Below are positions 52,792-63,791 of a DNA stretch of 64,000 bases, in pieces (within the stretch, counting starts at the first letter, position 1; every line of letters begins with the position of its first letter). The notes beneath the pieces were generated by a model. It saw nothing but the letters and a program-made list of their open reading frames with translations, was not told the DNA's origin and ran no database searches. Source of the DNA: Aspidapion aeneum (Eukaryota > Arthropoda > Insecta > Coleoptera > Brentidae); NCBI GenBank assembly GCA_963576565.1, contig OY755047.1, positions 22,575,171 to 22,639,170 of the forward strand, given 5' to 3'. Position numbers and translations under genes: made by a program.

Positions 52792-52858
52792 AAACTATGT
52801 TATAGCAATGTTTATACGACTCTATAGAGTCGTGTAAACATTGGTTATAGGCATAGTT
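52792..52858. repeat. Perfect-centre palindrome
   Basis: Inverted arms of about 33 bases around TACGACTCTATAGAGTCGT, reading outward through AAACATTG and ATAACATAG/CTATGCCTATAA. It could form a cruciform or hairpin. It may be a fused pair of transposon ends. Confidence 0.7.
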
Positions 52859-53039
52859 CCAGGATTTACTCAGCAAATAGACCGTAAACAAATAATTTGT
52901 TTTTGTGGTCTTGCTCTTCAGAATGAAGAAAATAACCACTTCAACGTAATCTACAAACTACAATGTATCCCAAATTAGGGCCTATCCTTAAATTACCACT
53001 ATCCATCTCTCTTTAACTCATTGAAAGTATGTTAAGTGC

Positions 53040-54115
53040 GTGGCAATTTGGTGCGTAAATTAAAAATAGAGACTTATAGGGATAATGCCAGGCATTAATA
53101 ATGTCATGCAGTATTTTGACTGATTTAAATTGCAGGATGACATTTGATCATTCAGAATTCATATAACAAAGTTGAGTTTGAAAATAGAGACTTATTGGAA
53201 TAAAATCTGACTTTATTTTAGAGTCGGTTTTATTCTGACAGATTTACAAAGAAAACTGACAGCGGACCTCTCAAAATGGGCATACCAAAGTCAAATTTAA
53301 AAATAAAGGCGCTAACTTCCATATAATAAAAACAGACACTAATAAATCCGGTTCGTAAATACACAAATTCCGAATTTTGAAAGAAAGCAGCTGCTTTTTA
53401 TATGTAAATCTGTCACAATACTGCCGATTTGAAAATAAGTTCAGGTTTTATTCCAATAAGTTCCTAATAATTTGCTTATTTATATTCATTAACGATGGCA
53501 GTATTTATTTTGGTTCTTATAGTAAACAAAGGTCTTATGTTGAAAGATCAGCTATCACCTTCCATTGTAAAACTGTCAAAATACTGCCTGACACTATTAC
53601 TGCCATGATTTATTCCAATAGGGATTTATTGGAACAAAGCTATGCAATAATAGTGTCAAGCCGTATTATGACAGTTTTGCATTGGAATCTGACAGAGCTA
53701 ATCTTTCAACAAAAGGATTTTATTTACTATACGAACCGAAATAAATACTGTCGACTTTAATTATAGATAAATAAACGACCTAGTTTTAAATTCCACTTCT
53801 TGGTAAACAAAGGTCTTATGTTGAAAGATCAGCTGTCATCTTCCAATGTAAAACTGTCAAAATACTGCCTGACACTATTACTGCTATGCTTTATTCCAAT
53901 AGGCACTTATTAAAATAAAGTCATGCAATAATAGTGTCAGTTCGTATTTTTATAGTTTTACATTGGAATATGACAGCTAATCTTTCAACATAAGGATTTT
54001 CTTTACTAGACTAACCGAAATAAATACTATTGACTTTAATTATAGATAAAAAAACGACTTTGATATGTCAATTTTTAAAGATCAACTGTCAGCCTGTTAA
54101 GCCCGTACTGCTTTT
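53040..54115. mobile_element. Cluster of degenerate MITE copies
   Basis: The module CAAAATACTGCCTGACACTA, then TTATTCCAATAGG, AATAATAGTGTCA, ATCTTTCAACA and TTTAATTATAGATAAA, occurs twice in tandem (53568-53785 and 53856-54055), with inverted partial copies at 53050-53470. Related blocks occur at 38.6, 41.9 and near 40.25 kb. The terminal motif is an inverted GGCAGTATTTTGACA. The 127-codon frame here is not a gene. Confidence 0.6.
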
Positions 54116-54664
54116 AAACCCAAAACGGATGAATACTTTGGTGTCTGCTAATTGACATAATGTTTTATGATGTAATACAGATTCAGAATAATGGTGTTAA
54201 AGTTCCTTTAAATTTGAAACATTGCTGAGATCATCATGCTTATAGATAAATCAAAAAATGAAGGAAGTCAAAACAAACTAAAAAAAAAATACACAAAACT
54301 CGACAAAAAAATTCCAATTACTTAGTGATTAATTTATTGAACAAGTTCGTTAATTTGTGAGCGTATTTAACACAAGTGGTGTAAGTAAGTGTTTTTTTTT
54401 TCTGCCGAATTTTGGTAATTATTAATAATTTTGAGTAGGTCCGTCCATTCAAGGTGGAACAACTTTTTGTTAAAATTGTGTGAAAATCCATTAAAATTTT
54501 AGTTATTTGTTGTTAATTAAAAGCTTTAACTTGAATCGATTCAAAACAATTCGTGATTTAATTTTTTTTGCTTTACTGGGTGTTTAGTTATAGTTATTTA
54601 ATTGAAAAATCACAAGTATATTTTTATTGCGAATTGATTTTTTTTTGTTAAATTGTTTCTAAAA

Positions 54665-55255
54665 GCTTGGCACCCTTTAGCGACGATCCAAGGCCAGGTG
54701 CCTCAAAAACATCGATGCATCTAGGAAGATCGACATGTGAGATGTCGCGAGATTGAGGCTTTATTGGAGATTTTAAAAACCTCAATTCTAAAAAATTTGC
54801 ATGAAGAATTAGGGGTAAAAAAATTATTTTCCCATTGTATACCGTATCTGTTAACCTAGAAACAGAAAGAATTGGTGTCAGAAAAATCTAGACTGCAGGC
54901 AGGCAGGCAGAAAACTCGAAAAACGTGTACAACATTGTCAATGGTGATGAATCATCTGTTTGGGTCTTCCAAGATGAAGAAAAATCTACAAAAGTTATTC
55001 GTTCTCGAAATGTATCGAAAGAGATGGTTGTGACATTTGTGTCAAAAGCAGGTCAAGGATGAAGAATTCTTTGGGAAGATCAAAGGACTGTTACTGCTGA
55101 TTGGTACATCACCATTTGTTTGCCGAAAGTCATCGCTGAACTTCGAAAAACGAATCCCGAACGACGAATCATCCTCCACCAACAAAACATCTAATTTTGG
55201 GACCATCCTTCATACAGTCCCAACCTAAGTCCCTACGATTTCTATATTTCGAAAA
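54665..55255 (+). mobile_element. Third mariner-type relic
   Basis: Transposase pieces in several frames on the plus strand: VNGDESSVWVFQDEEKSTKV, IRSRNVSKEMVVTFVSKAGQ, RTVTADWYITICLPKVIAEL, RKTNPERRII. A GCAGGCAGGCAG expansion at 54894-54911 and frameshifts disrupt it. It is closest to the relic at 8.1-9.4 kb, which lets the empty target of the MITE at 8862 be reconstructed. No clear TIRs were found. Confidence 0.75.
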
Positions 55256-55408
55256 TCTATTGATTCAATTTGAAGATATTTACCCCCGAATTTCCAAATT
55301 AAAAATTATATTTCGTAATTTCTTTATTTCACATTTTTATCACTAAAAAAGCCAAAACGTGTTCCTCTTGTAAACAATATTAATGTGTCCGTTTTCTAAA
55401 TTCCATAA

Positions 55409-56029
55409 AAAAATACTCTGCCAATATATGGGCCCCTAAGCTCACACTAGGTACTATAGTTATAGTGTACGGGTGAGCTAATATAACTAAAAACTGAAAT
55501 ATATTTTATTCAACTTCAGACTAAATTACCTTTTCTTTGATACCACACAAGCCATGTTTTGACTTAAACTCAAATTTTTGAAATATGCCCCCACCCTTTT
55601 TTTAAAATAAATTAAAATGTATTTTGTTTAACTGCAGACTCAATTACCTTTCGTTTGATATCACACACGCCATATTTTCACATAAACTCTAATTTTTGAA
55701 ATCTAACCCCACCCTTTTATTTGGTTTGTGTTCGGTGGATTTTGTTAATTTTTAAATGGTACCATCTCGACCCAAGACCGAGCCTAGGTACCAAATTTTA
55801 TTAAAATGGGCCAAGCGGTTTTTGAGTTATGCGCGTTGGTCGTTACAGCCAGACATACAGACAGACCGACAGACAGACAGACAGACAGACGGCGCAACAA
55901 AAAAGTTTCAAAATCATCTGAAACGCAAAGATATATAAAAATTTTTGAAATCGGAGCAACTTTTTTTTTCTCGAAAAAATTAGGATCACCATAGCTCACA
56001 CTACTATAGTATAGTATATGTGTGAGCTA
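55409..56029 (-). mobile_element. Hairpin-ended GACA element, short-tract copy
   Basis: Same element as 20710-22281 but inverted. It begins (plus strand) AAATACTCTGCCAATATATG, carries the palindrome near 55438-55480, two related direct repeats, the phrase GCCAAGCGGTTTTTGAGTTA, a GACAGACAGACA tract of about 30 bases at 55856-55890, and ends with the palindrome CTCACACTACTATAGTATAG at 55994-56029. An isolated half palindrome of the family lies at 56124-56142. Confidence 0.8.
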
Positions 56030-56149
56030 ATACCCGAAAGTTCCATTCGAAAATACTCAAAAAGGGTTCGTTAAAACACACTTGGTTACACGAAAAAGTT
56101 TTAATTTTAGTTATTAAATTTTAGCTCACACATATACTATGAAATGTCC

Positions 56150-57540
56150 CCTTAGTATAAGCCTATAATTGTTTTTTTAATATTTATTTTGAATTTTGGC
56201 TACTGGACGGTAAAGTAAAATTTTGTATTTATTTATAATTTTTTTCTCAATCTGAAACCCGTCTTTTATTTATTTTTTAAAAGAAAACCGCGGGTTTTGA
56301 TTGCTGTGTTAATATGGATGTATTTATATATTTTGATGTATTTATTTATTTTCTATTTATCAGTCAATATATGAGTTTGCTATCATTACAAATTATATAT
56401 TTTAAGATGTAAAGTACAAGGTGACCGTATATAAAGTTCCACTCCACAGAAAAGTTTTTTGGTTTGGCAGAAAAAGGTAAATCAAAAAGTGAATTATACA
56501 CGAAATTATGAATATTTTTATTACCGTTTCACTTTTTTTTTAAATCACACCTTACACGCAAGACGGCCATTGTATCCTTATTTTAATAGAACACCCTGTA
56601 TATTTTTAAAATGTTCGATAGATCTTTTCTTTCTTATTCCAAAAGTATATCATATGTCACCTTGTCTTGAGAAAGCAATGTGTTGAACAAGGAATTAGCG
56701 AAGTATTTTTACTTGGCTAACACATTGCCCTTATGGCAAATTATTTTATATTTTACTCAAGAACCGCTTAAGAATACAGGATGTTCTGCTGCAAAAAAAG
56801 ACCTCCCATCCTGATAAGTGTGATTAAGGAAAACACTGAAAATGTGTAAAATGAGTAATTTAATTTTTGAATTATCTTTATCTGACAAGTAATAAAACAA
56901 AATTCCATGTGGATCTTTCTAAACGGCGACTCTGTACATTGGTGGGATATTTTTAACATAAAAAGTTTTTTTATTGTTGTGAAAAATAAGACTAAGTTAT
57001 AAATTGTTGGTTTACTTCCTATTGTAAAAAATATATTGATTTGTTTACTTTTGACCACACTAAATAAATTTATTAAATATATAGGAATAAGCAGGTGACA
57101 CGAAATTGCCAGATTCCTCAAGGGGGGGGGGGTCTAAATAATAATTTAACAAAAATTGATAGTACTTTATGTTTGATTCCACAAGGAAATTTAAGGGACT
57201 GCAGGGGCCTTGGAGCAAGTGATCATCCAGACCCCTCCCCTTAGTACGCCTATGTTATAACACAAAGGAGGGCGGAAGTAGTTTTTCAGAAAAATTAATC
57301 ATCAATTAAACTAGTAAAAATGGTTACTAAGTTAGTAACCATTGCTAGTAATATTGAGTAATTATTTATCTTTTTATTTATATTACACAATTTTTACCTC
57401 ACACCCTGCAAGGGAGAGGGAGGGTGGAATTAGCTAGAATACATTGGTAATTATGTGTTGAATATATGCACAAAATTTTAACTTTATCTGATAAATACTC
57501 TTAAAGATATTTACTTTTGTCCAAAATTTAACCATTTTAA
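56150..57540. other. Intergenic, nothing firm
   Basis: Partial ACACCCTGTATA and ACAGGATGTTCT strings near 56592 and 56776 are isolated transposon-terminus words. A G-run near 57122 is probably another G/C-run MITE remnant. No gene recognised. Confidence 0.4.
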
Positions 57541-57545
57541 ACCAC

Positions 57546-58645
57546 TGTGCGTCGTAGGGGAACAACAGAGCGTCAAGACCGCCGACTTAGACTTTTAACT
57601 CTTAAAAAGCGCCGGTTTAGTTATACTCGGGCGATTGCGAATCAGTAGTTTGAAGAACATGGAAGTTTTGGACTTTTTTCTTACCGTCCACACTGGGTGT
57701 TGCCACTAACCCCTGAGCATTGACGCAACCGACTACAATTTCAGAGAAAGACTGCATTGGGATCAGGAATGGAATAAAGTGATCTTTAGCTATGAATCTC
57801 GCAGTGGCACACCCAGGAATGTGTCTTGGGGGGGGGCCCCGGGACCCCGCCAGCTCAAACGGTCGCCTCGCAAAAATCGTGCAACCAAAAAAAAAAAAAA
57901 ATGTAATCGTGTGTTGGAGCGGTCCAACAGCTCAAAAAGACTCCCCTCAAAAATCTTGCGACCAAAAAAAAAACAAAAAAAGGTCTTCTTGTTTTTCGCG
58001 GGCACGCGACCAACTACGCCGCTGCTTGGGGGGGGGCCTGAGTCCTCATTTGAAGCTATTTTTTCTGTTTTATCATGAAATATGTAGAAAATATGTAAAA
58101 AATCTAAGGTTTGGGGGGGGCCGGGCCCCGGGGCCCCCCTGGGTGCGCCCATGAATCTCATGTCGGTTATGTGAAAGACGTGATCCACAATTTGATATGG
58201 AAAGGCATGTTCATCATACAGTGGGTGTTATGGTATGGGGTGCTATCGCTTATGGTAGCAGGACACCTTTAGTCTTTACTAGAGGTAACATGATGGCATG
58301 CCGTTACATCCAAGAAGTAGGGGAACCACATGTCCTTCCTTATCTTGAGATGGTCGAAAACCCCATATTTCAACAAGATAACACCAGACCGCATGTGGCT
58401 GGAATAACCTTAGACTTCATGGATGTACACATACACAAAGTTAACCCCTTACCATGGCCACCATGATCCCTGATCTGTTCCCCATCGAACATATATGGGA
58501 TATCCTAGGTCGCAGGCTATTAAATTTACAGCATTCTCCGCAGACCCTTGCTGCATTTAGACATGAGTTAGAGATAGGGTCAAATGAGATACCCCAAGAG
58601 TATATAGACAATCAGAAAAATGTCCAGGTGTGCGAACGAGTGTAT
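57546..58645 (+). mobile_element. Tc1-like transposon relic, split by a MITE
   Basis: Before the insertion, N-terminal pieces include RRRGTTERQDRRLRLLTLKK (about 57551-57610) and RLHWDQEWNKVIFSYES-like sequence. After it come HHTVGVMVWGAIAYGSRTPL, FQQDNTRPHVAGITLDFMDV (catalytic Asp in QQDN context), then DLFPIEHIWDILGRRLLNLQ and NEIPQEYIDNQKN. A one-base frameshift near 58464 and upstream stops make it inactive. TIRs were not located. Confidence 0.85.
57801..58150. mobile_element. hAT-like MITE nested in the Tc1 relic
   Basis: GCAGTGGCACACCCAGGAAT on the left and CCCTGGGTGCGCCC on the right. ATGAATCTC on both sides (57792-57800 and 58151-58159). It contains G/C-runs and A-runs, and an internal TACGCCGCTGCTTGGG junction suggests two family members fused. 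It splits the Tc1 frame at a codon for the SYES motif, so it is younger than that transposon. Confidence 0.85.
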
Positions 58646-59114
58646 AAGAAATCGAGGATCCTTAACATATTATTAAAGGTAATTCTGTTAATGCTCGGCC
58701 GATTTAACTGAAAACCTAATCACTTACTAAGTATTGCTTGCTAAACATACTGGCATAAAATTAATAAAATATATCAAATATAGATGGGTTTTTTTGTCAC
58801 TCAGTATATATTGTCTATTTAAATTGAACCACCCTGTAATAAAAGTTTACACAATCCCTAAATAACCATTTGTCACATAACTTATCACTAATCCCAGACT
58901 ATTAATTATTAAAAAAAGATTCACCAAATTATTTTAACAAATCGTTTGAATGTAACCAAGATTAATATTGCATAATCGGCAATAAAAATGCAAATTTCTA
59001 ATATTTCTATTTTTAATAAAACCGATTGTTAAGGAAAGGTACCAAAAGTTTATTTTTATTTGTAGGTCGAAAAATAGTTATTTTTGTACCGAGGGCATGA
59101 AGAATAACGTTTTT

Positions 59115-59455
59115 CCTTGGGATATTTGAATTTTAAAAATTCATATTTCACAAAAAAAATACTGTTTATCAACAAGAGCATCAAACTGCAATATGGTGGG
59201 GCCATAAAGATGCGAAAAAACCACACCCTAAGTTCAGATTCGGAAAAACGTCATTTAACGAATTTAAGGGTAGGGAATCCCATTGGTCAAACTTTGAAAA
59301 TTCATATTTTAAAAACTATAGAGTTTATCAACAACAGCAGCGAGATGCAGTATGGTGGGGCCATACAGATAGAAAAGAACCACACCCTAAATTAAGATAT
59401 CGTCATTTAGCGAATTTTGGGGTAGGAAATCCCATAAGACCAAAATACTTTTATT
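59115..59455. repeat. Two-copy tandem duplication of about 175 bp
   Basis: Paired blocks: AAAATTCATATTT, GTTTATCAACAA, GCAATATGGTGGGGCCAT / GCAGTATGGTGGGGCCAT, AACCACACCCTAA and GGGTAGGGAATCCCAT / GGGTAGGAAATCCCAT. No coding role is visible. Confidence 0.75.
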
Positions 59456-59459
59456 TTTG

Positions 59460-60320
59460 TAAATATTTCAGAAACGGAAATCCCACGAAGTTTTTAATAA
59501 TATTATAAAATTGAGAAATACGTGTTCCACTATATTTCGAAAACCGCATAATGATGCGATGCTCCGTTAAGAAATTGCCAATGGATTTTGATCAAAATCT
59601 AATTATTTCTTTACAGTATTGTGAAAAAAATTAAAGACAAGGAAAGCCAGGGAAGATGCTATAATTTTTTACGTATTAGGGTTTTTTTTGCAATGTTTAA
59701 AAAATTAAAAAGTTTTAATTATTTTCATAAATTTAAAAATTGTTAAAAACATCAATATTTTAAAAATTTTCAATTGTTTTAAAATGTCTAAAACATGTTT
59801 ATACATGTTCAAAGGTTTAGAAAAATTCCTAATTAGTAAAATTTTTAAAATTCGAAAAAATTTTCCAAAATCTAAAAATATTTCAAAAAATTTAAAATTC
59901 GATATATTTTTAAATTTCAAAAGCATACACGAAATTTCATAAAACTTTAACATGCTTGTTACGTTAACTACTATTGGGTACTACTCTCAACGATACTCGA
60001 CTTAATGGATTTAACACTGGTATCTAACTAAAAACATACTGTTTCAAAATTTAAGAAATTTCTATATATTCAGTGTTTTTCAGTGATTTTTCCCACCAAA
60101 ATGCCCTCAACAGAATGATGCGTAACACCCAATCACGCTACTTCTTACAAAAAAAAATATTTTACAAATTTATCATCTATCCTAGCAACCAAGCCATTTC
60201 ACAGAAAATCTTACCAATAAAAACGTCAAATTTATACAGGTTTTTTTAAAATTTGACATTTCTGTGCGAAAAATTATTTTTGTACTAGTAGGGAAATATT
60301 TTCTACACCAGTGTGGCAAA
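59460..60320. other. AT-rich intergenic, nothing recognised
   Basis: Highly AT-rich with many AAAATTTTTAAAA words and no supported feature. Confidence 0.4.
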
Positions 60321-60445
60321 GTATAATTTTCTGACAAACGTGAAATTTCGTACCCGTGAATTTAAAAATCAAACAAGTTTCATGGCTAATCGGGCAAAAA
60401 GGAGTTTTTTGTTTCCCTTATATTTTTCCGTGGGTAGCTTGAAAG

Positions 60446-60472
60446 GTTCGGTTCGGTTCGGTTCGGTTCGGT
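60446..60472. repeat. (GTTCG)n pentamer tract
   Basis: About five GTTCG units sit precisely at the junction between the inverted and direct arms of the ribozyme element. The word also occurs once in the unit start (TATAGTTCGCTCAC), so slippage during reverse transcription is a plausible origin. Confidence 0.85.
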
Positions 60473-60544
60473 TATAGTTCGCTCACTAATTACATTTAAT
60501 TAGAGACAAAACCGTCTGATTAACTTCGCAAGATTTGTCACTTG

Positions 60545-60606
60545 ACCAGCAGTGTTCTGAGGAGTCCCATAAGGACGAAACGGTTAACTGTCAACACTTA
60601 TTAGGT
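60545..60606 (+). ncRNA. Type I hammerhead ribozyme (copy 2)
   Basis: Stem I AGTGTT (60551-60556) pairs fully with AACACT (60593-60598), and beyond an internal loop ACC/GGT adds a second short helix. Core CTGAGGA (60557-60563). Stem II GTCC/GGAC, loop CATAA. Core GAAA (60577-60580). Stem III CGG/CTG with one G-U pair, loop TTAA. Cleavage predicted after 60592 (GTC). The short closed stem III and open stem I define type I. Confidence 0.9.
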
Positions 60607-61058
60607 GTCCATTAGATCTTGGACCCCCGTGAGGTTAAGCTTTCAAACTACCCACGGAAAAATATAAGGGAAACAAAAAACTCCTTTTTGCCCGATTAGC
60701 CATGAAACTTGTTTGATTTTTAAATTCACGGGTACGAAATTTTACGTTTGTTAGTATTATTTGGCTTAAAAATTCCGTTGATTGACGCTCACTGTCTTGA
60801 TGACGGGTAAAAATGCAAAATGCGTTGATCCGGCCTGAAAAGACAAAGAGCTGTCGTAGGTCACGGACTATAGTTGTTTTCTTTTATTTGCATTCGATCT
60901 TTTCATTGATCGACATTGTATAGCAGTGTTTTCGCCTGCTTTTAGTTTTTTGTTTCTCTCGTATCTCGGTAGATAGCGGCTCTTGCTATAGTTCGCTCAC
61001 TAATTACATTTAATTAGAGACAAAACCGTCTGATTGACTTCGCAAGATTTGTCACTTG

Positions 61059-61120
61059 ACCAGCAGTGTTCTGAGGAGTCCCATAAGGACGAAACGGTTA
61101 ACTGTCAACACTTATTAGGT
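61059..61120 (+). ncRNA. Type I hammerhead ribozyme (copy 3)
   Basis: Identical in sequence to copy 2 over stems and core, 514 bases downstream, with cleavage predicted after 61106. Together the two sites would release a 514-nt monomer from a read-through transcript. Confidence 0.9.
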
Positions 61121-61756
61121 GTCCATTAGATCTTGGACCCCCGTGAGGTTAAGCTTTCAAGTTACCCACGGAAAAATATAAGGGAAACAAAAAACTCCTT
61201 TTTGCCCGATTAGCCATGAAACTTGTTTGATTTTTATAATTTTCTGCACTAAAAATAGTGTGGAAAATCACTTTTTCTACTCGCATGTAGAAAAAATTAT
61301 TTGAAAGACAAGTTATCTTTGCGCCCAGTTGGTCGCGCCGGATTGGTTCTTCGCCATCTTGCTGCGCCCAATTATCTTAATTTTTCGTATACCATGTTGG
61401 TCCAGTGTTAAGAGCAATTTCGGGTGTTTGTGAACTAGAAAAAAAAAGCAAACAATTAAGGATCTACTTTACCTTATGATAATTTCTCAATACCTTTAGA
61501 GTACTTTAGACCATCTCATATTTTTTCATTAAAACACAAGAGTACTACAAGCAAGTGGCAACTTTTGCTTTCATAGATTTATGGTTGAATAGTTCTGATT
61601 TATGCACTTATATTAGAACAGTTACAATTGACTTCGTGACTTTTGTAATATTTCTGTGGGTATAAAAAACCCAATCAAACTTTAAAACACAGCTTTAAAA
61701 ATGTGTTCTAAGAAATAGGGTTTGGAAAAAAAGAAAGTATCCAAGAAAATTTAGTC

Positions 61757-62155
61757 TTGTAGCCTTGGTGGCTTAGTGCGTTCGCGCATTGAACACAAGT
61801 GAGTTAAGGAATCTCGCTTGCTACAGTGGCGGGTCCGATCCCCGTCGGTTGCCGAAGTCGGGTACGGAAAACATTTGTAGGATTCCTGGGGAGTGTAAAT
61901 TGTAATATTGTCCTACCCGTTCATTCACGTCGGTAACCCGGCCGGATGAGGTCGGATATCTCGTGAAGGCGGGCTTTGTTACACACTCTTTCAGGCGGTA
62001 GGCCATTCTAAGGGGCAAAAGGACCGGATAAAAGAAAACCCGGTCTGGGGTTCCAAAAGTGGCCAATGACCCGTCCAATTAGGGTGCCGAAATGGCGGCC
62101 TTAGTGTCGGCGAAAGAGTCACGGTTATCAAATGAGAAAAAGAAAGAAATAAATT
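61757..62155 (+). mobile_element. tRNA-derived SINE
   Basis: It begins with a tRNA-like head: A box TGGTGGCTTAGTGCG and B box GGGTCCGATCCCC. It continues for about 300 bases of GC-richer body (AAGTCGGGTACGGAAAAC, CCCGGCCGGATGAGG, AAAGTGGCCAATGACCC) and ends in GAGAAAAAGAAAGAAATAAA. The base composition and tail are typical of RNA polymerase III-transcribed SINEs. The open frame on the opposite strand is not a gene. Confidence 0.75.
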
Positions 62156-62159
62156 TAGT

Positions 62160-63610
62160 CTTTGACATTAACACCAGTATTTACTAAAGGGTCTACAGTG
62201 CTAAGTGCTACAATCCTAGGTTTAAAAGTCTACATTTTGGTTGAAGGTTTAACTTATTTTTCCCGTAAATGCAATAGTTTTTAATATTTATATAAGTTGT
62301 TCGTAAATACCTTGCCATATGGGTCATGTTTTTTCATTGTAACACATAAAGGTTATACATAAACAAAAATAATCAAATATTTTGGTTTAAAAAGGGTAGC
62401 CATATTTAAACCTCCAAACGTTACTTGGAAATGTCTAATAAAAACGGTGTAAGTCAGTGTCAGCTGTCCGCTATATTTTACATGTTAATTTTTTAGACAA
62501 GTTAGCGACGGATAAACCGATGGTCGATTGTTTTGGTGAATGTGTATTTGAAAAGGGATTCTAATATATCTTGTGCTTTTTACAGTATTTAAATATTGAT
62601 ACGTATTTAATACGGTAATGCATCTACAGATATAGTTTTAAGTTATTTATGTATTATTTAGCTTTGAATATTTTTATATATAAGTTTTTTTTGTCAATCA
62701 TGGATTATTTCTATTGTTTTTTGAACTTTAAACCACCCCTCAGGGGGTGGTACTACAATTTGAGACTATTTTTAACGGGAATCCTACGACTGCACGGACT
62801 AAATTTCCAAAAAATGACATTGCGTTACAAAATTTTTATGTGGTTTTTCTTTATTTCTAAAGTTAATTTGAATTTATATGAGATGAAGCTCACTGAGAAA
62901 TGCTAACTATCATATTACACATTACGGTGAACCAAATCTTTACAGTTATTTGACCTGTGAGTACTAAAAAAATACACTGAAACCGGTCGGTATCAAGTCT
63001 ATAGACTTAATACTTAAACCCGGTCTACAATGCTAAGTCTTAAGGTCTTAGTAAATATTGATAAACTTTTCCTCTCTATATTTAATATATTTAATAGAAA
63101 AATAATGTGGGTCGAGTGATACCTTGTTTTGAAGGTCTTTTAAATTTGTTAATAATGTTTAACGGTGTAAAAATTCCTAAAATCTATCGATTGGCTTTTG
63201 AGATATTTGCCTCCACCATGGAGCAACACTCTTATTTCTTGTTTCTCATTTTATTTATTTTATTTTTTTGTTTAATATTAGTTTAATTTGTCTATGTTAA
63301 ATTTAGAAATTTTTGAGTCAAATTTCTGAAAAACGAATTAATGTATTTTAGAAATGTTTACCTAGTTGTAGGTTTCACTTGAACCACTCTCCCTTTTCAA
63401 AATGTAGCGGGGTAAAGCTTATCCCTCGAAGGGGGTCCAGGCTACAAAAATTGCAAGATACCTTGTAACAAAATCGAATCGCTAAGCAAAGTTTTTTCCA
63501 AAAACATATGATAAATACCCAAAAAAGCCTCGTTTACCTTAAAAAAAAAACACCTGTGTAATATTAGTGGACATAAATTGGTAAATACATTTAACATCGT
63601 CATAATAATA
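62160..63610. other. Intergenic, nothing recognised
   Basis: AT-rich sequence with short frames that resemble no known protein. No element ends found. Confidence 0.4.
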
Positions 63611-63617
63611 TAGAACC

Positions 63618-63791
63618 ATGAAACAAAATTTCGGACTTCCATTTTCTTTATTTATTTTAAACACGACATTTCGGTTAGTAAGTATCTCTAACCGTTTTCA
63701 AGTGTACACCTGAAAACGGTTAGAGATACTTACTAACCGAAACGTCGTGTTTAAAATAAATAAAGACACTGGAAATTCAAAGTTTTGTTTC
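63618..63791. repeat. Large palindrome with about 87-bp arms
   Basis: The arms meet at AGTGTACACC near 63704. From the centre outward they read TGAAAACGGTTAGAGATACT, TACTAACCGAAACGTCGTG, TTTAAAATAAATAAAG and finally TTTTGTTTC, nearly identical over the inner 60 bases. A single transcript would fold into one long hairpin. Probably two fused inverted copies of a transposon end. Confidence 0.85.

Larger units (their letters stand above)
60334..61234 (+). mobile_element. Tandem hammerhead-ribozyme retroelement (Penelope-terminal-repeat / retrozyme type)
   Basis: TATAATTTTCTG flanks both sides (60322-60333 and 61235-61246), a 12-bp target duplication. The order inside is: an inverted partial unit (60334-60446), a GTTCG pentamer tract (60446-60472), one full direct unit (60473-60986) and a second unit truncated at 61234. 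The period is exactly 514 bases. The inverted arm is the near-perfect complement of 60642-60752, so the left half can fold into a long hairpin. Each direct unit has a hammerhead ribozyme. There is no ORF. Tandem plus inverted partial terminal repeats with hammerheads are known from Penelope-like elements, and RT-less hammerhead tandem repeats are known as retrozymes. Which of the two this is cannot be decided from one copy. Confidence 0.85.

Noticed and set aside
61821..62078. 85-codon frame on the minus strand
   Set aside because: Lies wholly in the SINE body, antisense to its pol III head.
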